64,000 nucleotides of DNA from Corynebacterium halotolerans YIM 70093 = DSM 44683 (lineage in GTDB: Bacteria > Actinomycetota > Actinomycetes > Mycobacteriales > Mycobacteriaceae). Made by a program: the position numbers and the translations under genes. The DNA is taken from the NCBI RefSeq assembly GCF_000341345.1, contig NC_020302.1, forward strand, positions 1,902,075 through 1,966,074, read 5' to 3'. Under the pieces are notes generated by a model, which was not told the origin of the DNA, did no database searches, and saw nothing but the letters and a program-made list of their open reading frames with translations. Numbering within the stretch: position 1 is the stretch's first letter; each line of letters opens with the position of its first letter. Shown here one piece after another: positions 28,205-36,690 of this stretch.

Positions 28205-29110
28205 TCAGGCGCGCGGGTGGGCGCGGGAGTAGACCTCCTTGAGCCGCTGGGCGGAGACGTGCGTGTAGATCTGCGTGGTCTGCAGGGAGGAGTGGCCGAG
28301 CAGTTCCTGGACCACGCGCAGGTCGGCCCCGCCTTCCAGCAGGTGTGTGGCCGCGGAGTGACGCAGGCTGTGCGGGGACAGGTCCGGGGTGCCGGTGACC
28401 TGCCCGGCGCGGTCGACGATGCGGCGGACCTGGCGGGGGTCGATGCGCCCGCCGCGCACGCCGACGAACAGCGCGTCGGTCTCCCCCGCCATCTGCGGGC
28501 GGGCCTCATCCAGCCAGGTCCGCAGGGCGTCGGTGGCGGCCGCGCCGAAGGGGACGGTGCGCTGCCTGTCGCCCTTGCCCGTCACCCGGGCGGTGCCGCG
28601 GGCCAGGTCGACGTCGGCGATGTCGAGGCCGGTCAACTCCGCCACGCGCATGCCGGTGGCGTAGAGCAGCTCGAGGATGGCGCTGTCGCGCAGGAACTCC
28701 GCCTCCGAGCCGGAGGCCGCGTTGCCGACCAGCTCGCCGGCCTGGTTCTCCCCCAGCACGGTGGGCAGTCTCCGGTTCACCTTCGGGGTGACCAGACGGG
28801 CGGCCACGTCCGCGGTGAGGTGACCCTGCCGCGTGGCCCAGGTGGAGAAGGCGCGTACCGCGGCGGTGCGCCGGGCCAGGGTGGCCCGGGATTTCCCCTC
28901 GGCGACGGCCTCCGCGAGCCAGGCGCGCAGGTTGTCGAGCGTGAATCCGGCGAAGTCCGGGACGGTGCGGGCCAGGTCCCGCAGGTCGGAGCGGTAGCCG
29001 CGCACCGTGGCCGCGGAGCGGCCGACCACCAGCTGGAGATGCTCGGCGAAGTCGTCGACCGCCTCCCCCACCTGTGACCCCTGGGGCTGCCGCGACTCCT
29101 GTGTGCTCAT
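28205..29110 (-). CDS. xerC: tyrosine recombinase XerC
   Basis: A 301-aa site-specific recombinase resolving chromosome dimers at dif with XerD. Catalytic residues are in order: Arg in ATGMRVAELTGLD, Lys in GKGDRQRTV, His and Arg in HSLRHSAATHLL, His in LLGHSSLQTT and the nucleophile Tyr in QIYTH. The N-terminal SAM-like domain (residues 10-95) is complete. It sits next to dprA in a chromosomal housekeeping context conserved in corynebacteria, not next to phage genes, so I call XerC rather than an integrase. Confidence 0.93.
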   Translation of the reverse strand: MSTQESRQPQGSQVGEAVDDFAEHLQLVVGRSAATVRGYRSDLRDLARTVPDFAGFTLDNLRAWLAEAVAEGKSRATLARRTAAVRAFSTWATRQGHLTADVAARLVTPKVNRRLPTVLGENQAGELVGNAASGSEAEFLRDSAILELLYATGMRVAELTGLDIADVDLARGTARVTGKGDRQRTVPFGAAATDALRTWLDEARPQMAGETDALFVGVRGGRIDPRQVRRIVDRAGQVTGTPDLSPHSLRHSAATHLLEGGADLRVVQELLGHSSLQTTQIYTHVSAQRLKEVYSRAHPRA

Positions 29111-29146
29111 GGTGCCCGAGTCTACCGGCTGCCCACCGCCTGGCGG

Positions 29147-30307
29147 TCACTCCTCCGCCCGGCGCCACTCCACGCCCTCGCGGGCCACCAGCCCACGTTT
29201 ACCGAGGTCCACCAGCAGGTGCACCGTCAGCGCCAGCGGCAGGCCGGCCACCGCGGAGACCTCCTGGGCGGCCCGCCCCACCCCGGGATCGAGGGCGTCG
29301 AAGACGCGCAGTTCATTGCGGCTGAGTCCCTGCACCGCGGTCGGCGCGAACTGCAGCTCGTACTGCTCGGCCGCGTCCACCGCCCCGGCCGGCCCCAGCA
29401 GGGAGCGGATGTCATCGGCGCCGGTGACCAGCTGCGCGCGGCCGTGACGGATGCGTTCGTGGCAGCCCAGCGACCCGGCACCGGTGACCGGCCCCGGCAC
29501 GGCCATCGCCACCCGGCCCAACCCCTCCGCCCAGCTCAGCGTGTTCAGCGCCCCCGAGCGCCACGCCGCCTCCACGACGACCGTGCCGCGGGTCAGCGCG
29601 GCCACCAGCCGGTTGCGGGTGAGGAAACGGTGACGCTGCGGCGGCGTGCCCGGCGGATACTCGCTGATGACGCAGCCGACGTCCGCGATGCGGTCGAGCA
29701 GCGCCGCATTCCGCGCCGGGTAGACGCGGTCGATGCCGCAGGCGGTGACCGCCACCGTCGTCCCGCCCGCCGCCAACGCCGCCTCGTGCGCGGCGGTGTC
29801 GATGCCCAGTGCCCCGCCCGAGACCACCGTCCACTGGTGCGCGGCCAGACCGCCCACGATCTGGCGGGTGACCTCCACCCCGTAGCGGGTCACCGCGCGC
29901 GTGCCGACGACCGCGACCGACTGCGCGAGCGCCGGCGTCACCGCCCCGCCGCGCACCCACAAGGCGTGCGGGGTGACCGCATCGGACTGGTAGGTGCGCA
30001 CATGCTCACTCATGCCCGTGGCCGCGAAGCCGAAGGCCCGGTCAAGCTCCAGACGTGGCCAGTCCGCGTCCTCCGGGGTGAGCAGCCGCGCGCCCGCCTC
30101 CGCGGCGGCGGCCAGATCCTGCTCCGCGCGGTCCCAGTCGTGGCGGGCGGCCGTCTCCTCGGCGAGCCCGCCCAACCAGCTGGCGCGCCGGCGCACACCG
30201 TCCGCGATCTCATCGGCGTCACGGCCGGCGGCCAACAGCTCCTGCAGCGCCCGGCTGGGGCCCTCCACCACCCGATTGAGGTAGGCCCAGGATTCGGGGG
30301 TGCTCAC
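29147..30307 (-). CDS. dprA: DNA-processing protein DprA
   Basis: A 386-aa DprA/Smf protein that binds incoming single-stranded DNA and loads RecA in transforming bacteria. The Rossmann-like core is evident: SVAVVGTRAVTRYG (near residue 130), VVSGGALGIDTAAHEAA, VAVTACGIDRVYPARN and ISEYPPGTPPQRHRFLTRNR. A winged-helix-like C-terminus (EVSAVAGLPLALTVHLLVDL) follows. The start at 30307 overlaps the comM stop by 4 bp, implying translational coupling. No DNA-uptake genes are in the window. Confidence 0.94.
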   Translation of the reverse strand: MSTPESWAYLNRVVEGPSRALQELLAAGRDADEIADGVRRRASWLGGLAEETAARHDWDRAEQDLAAAAEAGARLLTPEDADWPRLELDRAFGFAATGMSEHVRTYQSDAVTPHALWVRGGAVTPALAQSVAVVGTRAVTRYGVEVTRQIVGGLAAHQWTVVSGGALGIDTAAHEAALAAGGTTVAVTACGIDRVYPARNAALLDRIADVGCVISEYPPGTPPQRHRFLTRNRLVAALTRGTVVVEAAWRSGALNTLSWAEGLGRVAMAVPGPVTGAGSLGCHERIRHGRAQLVTGADDIRSLLGPAGAVDAAEQYELQFAPTAVQGLSRNELRVFDALDPGVGRAAQEVSAVAGLPLALTVHLLVDLGKRGLVAREGVEWRRAEE

Positions 30308-31836
30308 GCCGCCTCCCGCAGGGTCGTCGAACCACGCAGGTCGATCGCGCGCGCCACGTGAGCCAGATCGGGCCGTGTTCCGCCGGCCAGGTCACAGATC
30401 GTCCACGCCAGCTTCAACGCCCGGTCCACCCCGCGCTGGCTGAGCACCCCGTCGGCGAGGTAGGCGCCCAACAGCGCCATGGCGGCCTCATCCGCCGGAT
30501 GGTGGCGGCGCAGCTGATGCGGATCCATCGCGGCGTTCGTGGCCGCCGGGAAACCGTGCCCCCACCACCGGTGGGCCGCGCGCTGACGGGCGGCGGCCAC
30601 CCGTTCCGCGATCACCGCCGTCGACTCCGCCCCGGCGGTACCGAGCACCGCGTTGCGCGCACTGGTGCGCACCCCGATGTCGAGCCGGTCGCGCAGCGGA
30701 CCGGACAGGTTGTTCAGGTAGGTCGTGCGCTGGCGGACGGTGCACCGGCAGGCGGAGGGTTCCTCCGCGGCGCAGCGGCACGGGTTCGCCGCCAGCACCA
30801 GCTGGATGCGCGCCGGGAAGATGACCTCCCGGCGCGCCCGCACGAGGCGAACCTGGCCGTCCTCGAGCGGGGTGCGCAGCCCGTCCAGGGTGGCCGCGGG
30901 TATCTCCGAGGCCTCGTCGAGGAAGAGCACCCCGTGGTGGGCGAGGCTGACCGCGCCGGGGCGGGGCACGCCGGCTCCCCCGCCGAGCAGCGCGGCCCGG
31001 GTCACCGAGTGGTGCGGGGCCACGAACGGGGCGTGGCGCACCACCCCGCCGGGCATGCCGTTGGGGCCGGCGACCGAGTGCACGGCGGTGGCCTCGACGG
31101 CCTGGTCGGTCGACAACGGCGGCAGCAGGCCGGGCAGCCGGGCGGCGATCATGGACTTACCGGAGCCGGGTGGGCCGATCATGAGCATGTGGTGTCCGCC
31201 GGCCGCGGCGACCTCCGCGGCGAAGCGGGCGTCCTCCTGGCCGGCGAGGTCGGCGAAGTCCGGGCGGCGGCGCAGTGCGGCGGGTGCGTCCTGCACGATG
31301 TCCGCGGCCCCCGGCAGGTCGGATTCGCCGGTCCCCCACTCCCAGGCGTCCGCGAGACTGCCTGCGACAAGCACCTCGAGGTCGTCGATGAGCGTGGCCT
31401 CCGCGGCGTTGCCGGGTGGGATGACGGCGCACCGGTAGCCCTCGGCGCGGGCGGTGAGCAGTGCCGGGAGGATTCCTGGCACGGGCCGCACCGAGCCGTC
31501 GAGGCCCAGTTCGCCGAGCACCAGCGTCGACGACAGCCGTTGGCCGACCTCCGGTTGGCGGGCGGCGAGCACCGCCAGTGCCATGGGCAGGTCGAAATGC
31601 GAGCCGGCCTTGGGCAGCGAGGCCGGTGACAGCGAGACGACGATCTTCGTCTTCGGCCACTCCAGCTGCGCGTTCGCCACGGCGGTGCGGATGCGGTCGC
31701 GGGATTCGCTGACGGCGGTGTCGCCGAGTCCGACGACGTGGATGCCGGGCAGGCCCGGCCCGATGTTCGCCTCGATGGTCACCGGCCGCGCGGTGACCCC
31801 GCTCAGTGCGGTGGTGTGGGCCCTACCGAGCGCCAT
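30304..31836 (-). CDS. comM: YifB/ComM family Mg-chelatase-like AAA+ ATPase
   Basis: A 510-aa protein with an N-terminal Lon-like domain and a central AAA+ module. Walker A is GPPGSGKS, Walker B is GVLFLDEAS, and the family-typical CRCAAEEPSACRCT zinc-binding-like insertion is present. ComM-type helicases promote branch migration during natural transformation. I start at ATG 31836 (MALGRAHTTALSGV), which matches family N-termini; an upstream in-frame extension to 31881 lies within yraN. Overlaps yraN by 14 bp and dprA by 4 bp. Confidence 0.93.
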   Translation of the reverse strand: MALGRAHTTALSGVTARPVTIEANIGPGLPGIHVVGLGDTAVSESRDRIRTAVANAQLEWPKTKIVVSLSPASLPKAGSHFDLPMALAVLAARQPEVGQRLSSTLVLGELGLDGSVRPVPGILPALLTARAEGYRCAVIPPGNAAEATLIDDLEVLVAGSLADAWEWGTGESDLPGAADIVQDAPAALRRRPDFADLAGQEDARFAAEVAAAGGHHMLMIGPPGSGKSMIAARLPGLLPPLSTDQAVEATAVHSVAGPNGMPGGVVRHAPFVAPHHSVTRAALLGGGAGVPRPGAVSLAHHGVLFLDEASEIPAATLDGLRTPLEDGQVRLVRARREVIFPARIQLVLAANPCRCAAEEPSACRCTVRQRTTYLNNLSGPLRDRLDIGVRTSARNAVLGTAGAESTAVIAERVAAARQRAAHRWWGHGFPAATNAAMDPHQLRRHHPADEAAMALLGAYLADGVLSQRGVDRALKLAWTICDLAGGTRPDLAHVARAIDLRGSTTLREAA

Positions 31837-32200
31837 GCTCGACCCCCTCGTAGAGCTCGACCTCGAAGCCGGGCCCGCCACGTCTGGCGGTCAGCTCCAC
31901 GACGTCGAACCGCACCGCCGTCCACGGCCGCCCCTCGAGCCAGTGGGCGGCGGCGCGGCGCATGCGGGCGAGTTTGCGGCCCGTCACGGCCTCGGCCCCA
32001 CCGTAGCTGCGCCCCGACCGGGTCTTGACCTCGACGAACACGGTGGTGGCGTCGGGTTCGCGGATGATCAGGTCCAGCTCCCCGACGGGAAAACTCACGT
32101 TGCGGCCGATCACCTCGCCGCCGCGTCGTCGGTAGAGCTGGGCCGCGTAGTCCTCCCCGCGCCGGCCCAGGCGTGCGCGTCGTCTCGTTCTCGTGGTCAC
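31823..32200 (-). CDS. UPF0102 (YraN) family endonuclease-like protein
   Basis: A 125-aa protein of the restriction-endonuclease-like fold. The core motif GELDLIIREPDATTVFVEVK contains the E-x-D ... E-V-K pattern, preceded by RRGEDYAAQLYRRRGGEVIGRN. I start at GTG 32200 (VTTRTRRRARLGRRGE), 11 bp after AAGGGGGG; the longer open frame to 32341 runs through the palindrome and is not credible. First gene of a yraN-comM-dprA-xerC group. Confidence 0.9.
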   Translation of the reverse strand: MTTRTRRRARLGRRGEDYAAQLYRRRGGEVIGRNVSFPVGELDLIIREPDATTVFVEVKTRSGRSYGGAEAVTGRKLARMRRAAAHWLEGRPWTAVRFDVVELTARRGGPGFEVELYEGVEHGAR

Positions 32201-32281
32201 GGTGTTCCCCCCTTGGTGTTGTGCGGACACCTCCCACTCTCGGGCGCGGGCACGGTCACCACAAGGGGCGCACACGCGGAA

Positions 32282-32326
32282 GCGCCGCGGCTGTGGACAA
32301 CCAGCAGTTGTCCACAGCCGCGGCGC
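32282..32326. repeat. perfect 20-bp inverted repeat carrying two opposed DnaA boxes
   Basis: The 20-nt arm at 32282-32301 is exactly complementary to 32307-32326, with a 5-nt loop CAGCA. Each arm holds the 9-mer TTGTCCACA (or its complement), at 32292-32300 and 32308-32316, which equals the DnaA box of actinobacteria. It lies between the stop of the DUF2469 gene and the yraN start. No T tract follows on the minus strand. It could terminate the lepB-rnhB-DUF2469 transcript, bind DnaA, or both. Confidence 0.85.
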
Positions 32327-32354
32327 CGACGCGCTTGACACGCCGCCGAGGGGA

Positions 32355-32663
32355 TTACTGATCCGGCATGATCAGCTCGGGCTTGTCGAGTTCCTCGATG
32401 TTGACGTCCTTGTAGGTGATCACGCGGACGTAGCGCACGAAACGGGCCGAGCGGTACATGTCCCAGACCCACGCGTCCGACATCCGGACCTCGTAGTAGA
32501 CGTCCGGGCCGGACGTGTGCGGGATCAGCTCGACGGCGTTGGCGAGGTAGAACCGCCGCTCGGTCTCCACCACGTAGGAGAACTGGCTGACGACGTCCCG
32601 GTACTCGCGGTAGAGAGAGAGTTCGACCTCGGCCTCGTAGTTGTCGAGTTCCTCAGCACTCAT
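32355..32663 (-). CDS. DUF2469 family protein
   Basis: A 102-aa conserved actinobacterial protein (Mycobacterium Rv2901c family) of unknown function. It starts MSAEELDNYEAEVELSLYRE at ATG 32663, preceded by AGGAGG at a good distance; the frame upstream is not conserved. The sequence alternates aromatic and charged residues (ETERRFYLANAVELIP; DVYYEVRMSDAWVWDMYR) with no membrane segment. It follows rnhB by 22 bp in the order lepB-rnhB-DUF2469 known in mycobacteria and corynebacteria. Confidence 0.93.
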   Translation of the reverse strand: MSAEELDNYEAEVELSLYREYRDVVSQFSYVVETERRFYLANAVELIPHTSGPDVYYEVRMSDAWVWDMYRSARFVRYVRVITYKDVNIEELDKPELIMPDQ

Positions 32664-32685
32664 GACCTGCCTCCTAGCCCATGCT

Positions 32686-33339
32686 TCAACGACGGTCGCG
32701 CAGCCACTCGGCGTGAGCGGCTGCGACGTTGGCATAAGTGTATCGGTGCTCGGGACTTCCCCCGTGGCGGCGCACCGCAGCCAGGTGCGTCTTCGTGCTG
32801 TAGCCCTTGTGCCCCGCGAGCCCGTACTCCGGGTGGCGGGCGTCCAGCTCCACCATCATCCGGTCGCGGCTGACCTTGGCGAGCACACTGGCCGCGGCGA
32901 TGCACCGTGCGGCGGCGTCCCCGCCGATCACGGGCAGATGCGGCATGGTCAAGCCGGGAATCTTGAGAGCGTCGGTGAGGACGTAGCCGGGGCGCAGGTC
33001 GAGCCCTGCCACGGCACGGCGCATGCCGCCGACGTTGGCGCGCTGGATGCCGCGGGCGTCGATCTCCGCCGCGGGGATGGACACCACCGACCAGGCCAGG
33101 GCATGGTCCTGGATGACCGGGAAGAGCCGCTCGCGGGTGGCGGGGCTGAGCTGCTTGGAGTCGGTGAGCTTCTCCAGGACCGGGATGACCTTCTCCGGCA
33201 GGACGCACGCGGCGATGGTGACCGGCCCGCAGCAGGCGCCGCGGCCGGCCTCGTCCACCCCGGCGACCGGGCCGAGACCGGCCCGGTTCAGCGCCACCTC
33301 GTGGGTGCGCTGCTGCTTCAGGCGTCGCAGACGCACCAC
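32686..33339 (-). CDS. rnhB: ribonuclease HII
   Basis: A 217-aa enzyme removing RNA from RNA-DNA hybrids and single ribonucleotides. The motif [16 protein letters not shown] (near residue 25) carries the Asp-Glu metal pair. The ILAKVSRD-type segment is present as [11 protein letters not shown], and [12 protein letters not shown] is typical. The start at 33339 is 2 bp after the lepB stop, so it is co-transcribed with lepB. Confidence 0.95.
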   Translation of the reverse strand: MVRLRRLKQQRTHEVALNRAGLGPVAGVDEAGRGACCGPVTIAACVLPEKVIPVLEKLTDSKQLSPATRERLFPVIQDHALAWSVVSIPAAEIDARGIQRANVGGMRRAVAGLDLRPGYVLTDALKIPGLTMPHLPVIGGDAAARCIAAASVLAKVSRDRMMVELDARHPEYGLAGHKGYSTKTHLAAVRRHGGSPEHRYTYANVAAAHAEWLRDRR

Positions 33340-33341
33340 GG

Positions 33342-34172
33342 CTACTGCTGGGCGGGCTGGATGTCCGGGTCCCCCACGCCGCCGATCCGGTTGAACGGGT
33401 AGATGATGGCCTGGACCTTGCCGCGGATGTTCTCCTCCGGAATGGTGCCCTGGTGCGGATCGCCGAGATGGTAGCGGGAGTCGGCGGAGTTGGTGCGGTT
33501 GTCGCCCATCATGAAGTAGTGGTCCTCGGGCACAGTGACGGGGCCGAAGTACTCGCCGCCACAGGCCTCCGAACCGGTGGCAGGGTCGACCGGGAAGGCC
33601 AGGGGCTGCAGGGTGTAGGACTGGTCGATCGGCTGGCCGTCGACCATCACGGCCGGGTCGCCCGCCTGACAGGAGACGGTCTGGCCGCCGGTGGCGACAA
33701 TGCGCTTGACCAGGTCATTCTCGTCCGGGGCGACGAGCCCGATGTAAGAGCCGACGTTCTGCAGGCCACGGATCAGGTCGTTTTCCGAGCGCTGCGAGAC
33801 GAAGTTGGTGTTCCAGGACTCGGTGCCCTTGAACACGACGACGTCGCCGGGCTCGGGGTCGGAGAAGCGGTAGGAGATCTTGTCGACGAAGATGCGGTCG
33901 CCGGTGCAGCCCTCACAACCGTGGAGGGTGGGCTCCATCGACTGCGAGGGAATCATGTACACCCGGCCGACGAAGGTCTGGATGAGGATGATCGCCACGA
34001 GGGTGAGCACGATGACGATCGGGATCTCGATGTACCAGGGGGTCGGCTTCTTCTCGTCGCTCTCCGACGCCGGCGCGGAAGCCGTTTCAGCCGCACCGGA
34101 CGCGGGCACGGGGCCGGATCCGGGGAACGGGGCCTGGGAGGAGCGCGGGGAATCAGTCACGGGCACCGACAT
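33342..34172 (-). CDS. lepB: signal peptidase I
   Basis: A 276-aa membrane peptidase that removes Sec signal peptides. The cytoplasmic N-terminus (residues 1-45) is Pro/Ser-rich; one membrane anchor follows ([19 protein letters not shown], about 50-68). The catalytic Ser78 is in [10 protein letters not shown], the Lys general base in [11 protein letters not shown], and the C-terminal [12 protein letters not shown] box is intact. ATG 34172 (MSVPVTDSP) is my preferred start; an in-frame GTG at 34181 is possible. It leads the lepB-rnhB-DUF2469 operon. Confidence 0.94.
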   Translation of the reverse strand: MSVPVTDSPRSSQAPFPGSGPVPASGAAETASAPASESDEKKPTPWYIEIPIVIVLTLVAIILIQTFVGRVYMIPSQSMEPTLHGCEGCTGDRIFVDKISYRFSDPEPGDVVVFKGTESWNTNFVSQRSENDLIRGLQNVGSYIGLVAPDENDLVKRIVATGGQTVSCQAGDPAVMVDGQPIDQSYTLQPLAFPVDPATGSEACGGEYFGPVTVPEDHYFMMGDNRTNSADSRYHLGDPHQGTIPEENIRGKVQAIIYPFNRIGGVGDPDIQPAQQ

Positions 34173-34279
34173 TAGCAGCACCGACGCCCCGGACCGTGAG
34201 CGCCACGGTGGGAGCCTGCAGGATGAGCCGTAGACTCAGTTCCCGATCCACCTCCCCTTTTCCCCCACCGGAGCACACC

Positions 34280-36094
34280 ATGAGCGCACCCCAGCCCCCC
34301 GCGTCCCCGGACGAGTCCCCGGGCGGAGCCGGTCCGCAGGCCGGGGATACGCTGACCACCGATCCACGGCAGGACCCCGGGGCGGGTGCCGGCGGCAGGC
34401 CCGCCCCGTTCCGGGCCCTGCTGGCCATGCTCGCCCACCACCGCGGGGCACTGACGGTCGCGGTCGTGCTCTCCCTGTTCGGGGCCGTGCTCGGCCTGGC
34501 GCAGCCGATGGTGATCAACGAGATCATCGGCCGCATCGGGCAGGGCGCGGTCACCGGGCTGGTGGTCCTGCTGATCGGGCTGCTGCTGGTCTCGTCGGCC
34601 CTGTCAGCCGGACAGATCTACGTGATGACCCGCACCGCCGAGGCCGCGGTGCTGTCCACCCGCCAGCAGCTCGTCGCCCGGATGCTGCGGCTGCCCGTGC
34701 GCATCTACGACGCCCACCGCACCGGCGACCTGGTCACGCGCCTGGGCTCCGACACCACCCTGGTGCGCCAGGCCTTCACGGGCGGCCTCGTCGACGCCGT
34801 CGGCGGCGCGGTGACCATGGTGGGCGCCGTCGTCCTCATGCTGCTGATCGACCCGCTGATGCTGCTTATCGTGCTGGCCGTGGTGGCGGTGACGATGATC
34901 GCGGTGATCACCGCCTCCTCACTGCTCCAGCGGTACACCACGAAGGCCCAGGAGGCCGTCGGCGCACTGGGTGCGGGCATGGACCGGGCCCTGGTCGCCG
35001 TGCGCACCATCCGCGCCACCGGGGCCCAGGACCAGGTCGAGGCCGGGCTGGGCACCGACGCCGACCGCGCCTACCGACAGGGCGTGCGCATCGCGCGCGT
35101 CGAGGCGCTGCTCTACCCCGCCTCCGGACTGGCGATGCAGGCCAGCTTCCTCATCGTGCTGGGTGTCGGCGGTGCGCGCGTGGCCGCCGGCGACATCGCG
35201 GTCGCCGACCTGGTCTCCTTCGTGCTCTACCTGTTCATGGTCTCCATGCCGCTGGGCACGATCTTCTCCGCGGTGACCACCATCCGCCAGGCGATGGGTG
35301 CCCTCCTGCGCATCCAGCAGGTGATGGAGCAGGACCTGGAACCCACCGGCGGCACCCCGGCCGCACCCGCCCACGACCTGACCTTCGAGGGCGTCTCCTT
35401 CTCCTATGACGGAGAGAAGCCGGTGCTCGAGGACGTCTCCTTCCACGTGCCCGCCGGGAAGAAGACCGCCCTGGTCGGCCCCTCGGGATCCGGCAAATCC
35501 ACCACTCTCGCGCTGATCGAGCGCTTCTACGACATCGACGCCGGCCGCATCCTGCTCGGTGCGCAGGACGCGGCGGAGCTCGACCGGGCGTCACTGCGCG
35601 CGGTCGTCGGCTACGTCGAGCAGGAGGCCGCCGTGCTGGCGGGCACGGTGCGGGAGAACCTGCAGCTGGGCGCACCGGAGATCAACGACGAACGCTGCTG
35701 GTGGGCACTGGAGAGGGTCAACCTGCGCTCCCGCTTCGAGGAGGCCGACGGCCTGGACACCGTGCTCGGCGACCGCGGCATGAGCCTGTCCGGCGGGCAG
35801 CGCCAGCGACTCGCCCTGGCCCGCATGCTGCTGATGGACACCCCGATCCTCATGCTGGACGAGCCGACCAGTGCCGTGGACTCGCAGAACGAGCAGCTCA
35901 TCCTCGACGCGATCGACGCCACCGCGCAGGGCCGCACGCTCGTGGTGGTCGCCCACCGCCTGTCCACCGTGACCGACGCCGACCAGATCATCGTGATGAA
36001 CAATGGCCGTGTCGAGGCCACCGGCACGCACACCGAGCTGCTGGAAACCAGCCCGCTCTACCGGGATCTGGCGTCGCGGCAGTTGCTGGGGTGA
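34280..36094 (+). CDS. ABC transporter, fused permease/ATPase (type IV exporter)
   Basis: A 604-aa half-transporter, expected to act as a homodimer. After a 45-residue Pro/Gly-rich cytoplasmic tail there are six membrane helices (about residues 55-320) with the DLVTRLGSDT coupling element, then an ATPase with Walker A GPSGSGKST, signature [14 protein letters not shown], Walker B ILMLDEPTSAVDS and the H-loop VAHRLSTV. I start at ATG 34280; the frame upstream is not conserved. It resembles multidrug/lipid exporters. Divergent from lepB. Confidence 0.92.
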   Translation: MSAPQPPASPDESPGGAGPQAGDTLTTDPRQDPGAGAGGRPAPFRALLAMLAHHRGALTVAVVLSLFGAVLGLAQPMVINEIIGRIGQGAVTGLVVLLIGLLLVSSALSAGQIYVMTRTAEAAVLSTRQQLVARMLRLPVRIYDAHRTGDLVTRLGSDTTLVRQAFTGGLVDAVGGAVTMVGAVVLMLLIDPLMLLIVLAVVAVTMIAVITASSLLQRYTTKAQEAVGALGAGMDRALVAVRTIRATGAQDQVEAGLGTDADRAYRQGVRIARVEALLYPASGLAMQASFLIVLGVGGARVAAGDIAVADLVSFVLYLFMVSMPLGTIFSAVTTIRQAMGALLRIQQVMEQDLEPTGGTPAAPAHDLTFEGVSFSYDGEKPVLEDVSFHVPAGKKTALVGPSGSGKSTTLALIERFYDIDAGRILLGAQDAAELDRASLRAVVGYVEQEAAVLAGTVRENLQLGAPEINDERCWWALERVNLRSRFEEADGLDTVLGDRGMSLSGGQRQRLALARMLLMDTPILMLDEPTSAVDSQNEQLILDAIDATAQGRTLVVVAHRLSTVTDADQIIVMNNGRVEATGTHTELLETSPLYRDLASRQLLG

Positions 36095-36163
36095 ACAGTC
36101 GCTTATCGACGCCGCGGGACCCGGGTGCCCCCGCTGCGGCACCGGCCCCTGCATCTGTTGCAC

Positions 36164-36216
36164 GGTTCCGTGCCGTCTGCAATGCTGCGCATTGCAATTG
36201 CATTGCAGACGGAACC
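36164..36216 (+). promoter_or_regulatory. phased inverted/direct octamer array upstream of HTH gene (putative operator)
   Basis: TGCAATGC at 36178-36185 is followed by GCATTGCA at 36189-36196 and again at 36200-36207: three copies of one octamer (the first inverted) at exactly 11-bp steps. They lie within a perfect inverted repeat GTCTGCAATGC (36175-36185) / GCATTGCAGAC (36200-36210), flanked by GGTTCC (36164-36169) and GGAACC (36211-36216). The array ends 18 bp before the HTH gene's ATG, next to its ribosome-binding site. It is most simply an autoregulatory operator; an RNA stem-loop masking translation is the alternative. Confidence 0.65.
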
Positions 36217-36234
36217 GAGAGAAAGGCCGAACCC

Positions 36235-36681
36235 ATGGCCACCACCACCCGCAGCAAGCGCGCCCCGGGCCGGAATCTGGAAGAGACGCTGTTCCAGGCG
36301 ACGGGCATGCCCAGCATCAACGCCATCGCCACCGAAGCCGGGATCACCCCCTCCACCCTGTGGCGGCACGTGAAGGAATCACGTCTCACCGTGGGCGACT
36401 ACGCGCGCCTGATCCCCCTGCTCGACCGCGTGGGGGCGGACAACGAGGCGGCGCAGCAGCTCCGCAGGGCGGCGAAGGCCCAGGTGAACCGTACCCCCGA
36501 GGACGACGTCGCCGTTGACGGCACACCCCGTGTCCCGGGGCCCCGCCTGGTTGACGCAACGGATGAACAGCTGCTCACCGAGCTCCAGAGACGAGCGGAT
36601 GCCCTGGCCCGCCGACTGAGCGCGATCAGCCGGGGGCTGGAGAACTACTCCGACACCCTGCACCGGCACAGCCGACGGTAG
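36235..36681 (+). CDS. small helix-turn-helix DNA-binding protein
   Basis: A 148-aa protein starting MATTTRSKR at ATG 36235, 8 bp after GAGAAAGG; the open frame further upstream belongs to a shadow of the ABC gene. A helix-turn-helix lies at about residues 26-48 (PSINAIATEAGITPSTLWRHV), phage-repressor-like in pattern. The basic N-terminus may contact DNA. The C-terminal 35 residues (LLTELQRRADALARRLSAISRG) look like a coiled coil for dimerisation. The octamer array immediately upstream suggests that it controls its own gene. I do not recognise a named family. Confidence 0.82.
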   Translation: MATTTRSKRAPGRNLEETLFQATGMPSINAIATEAGITPSTLWRHVKESRLTVGDYARLIPLLDRVGADNEAAQQLRRAAKAQVNRTPEDDVAVDGTPRVPGPRLVDATDEQLLTELQRRADALARRLSAISRGLENYSDTLHRHSRR

Positions 36682-36690
36682 CGCGGAGGC

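Noticed and set aside
28205..29110. Prophage or integrative element integrase
   Set aside because: XerC in a conserved chromosomal neighbourhood; no att repeats, phage genes or base-composition shift nearby.
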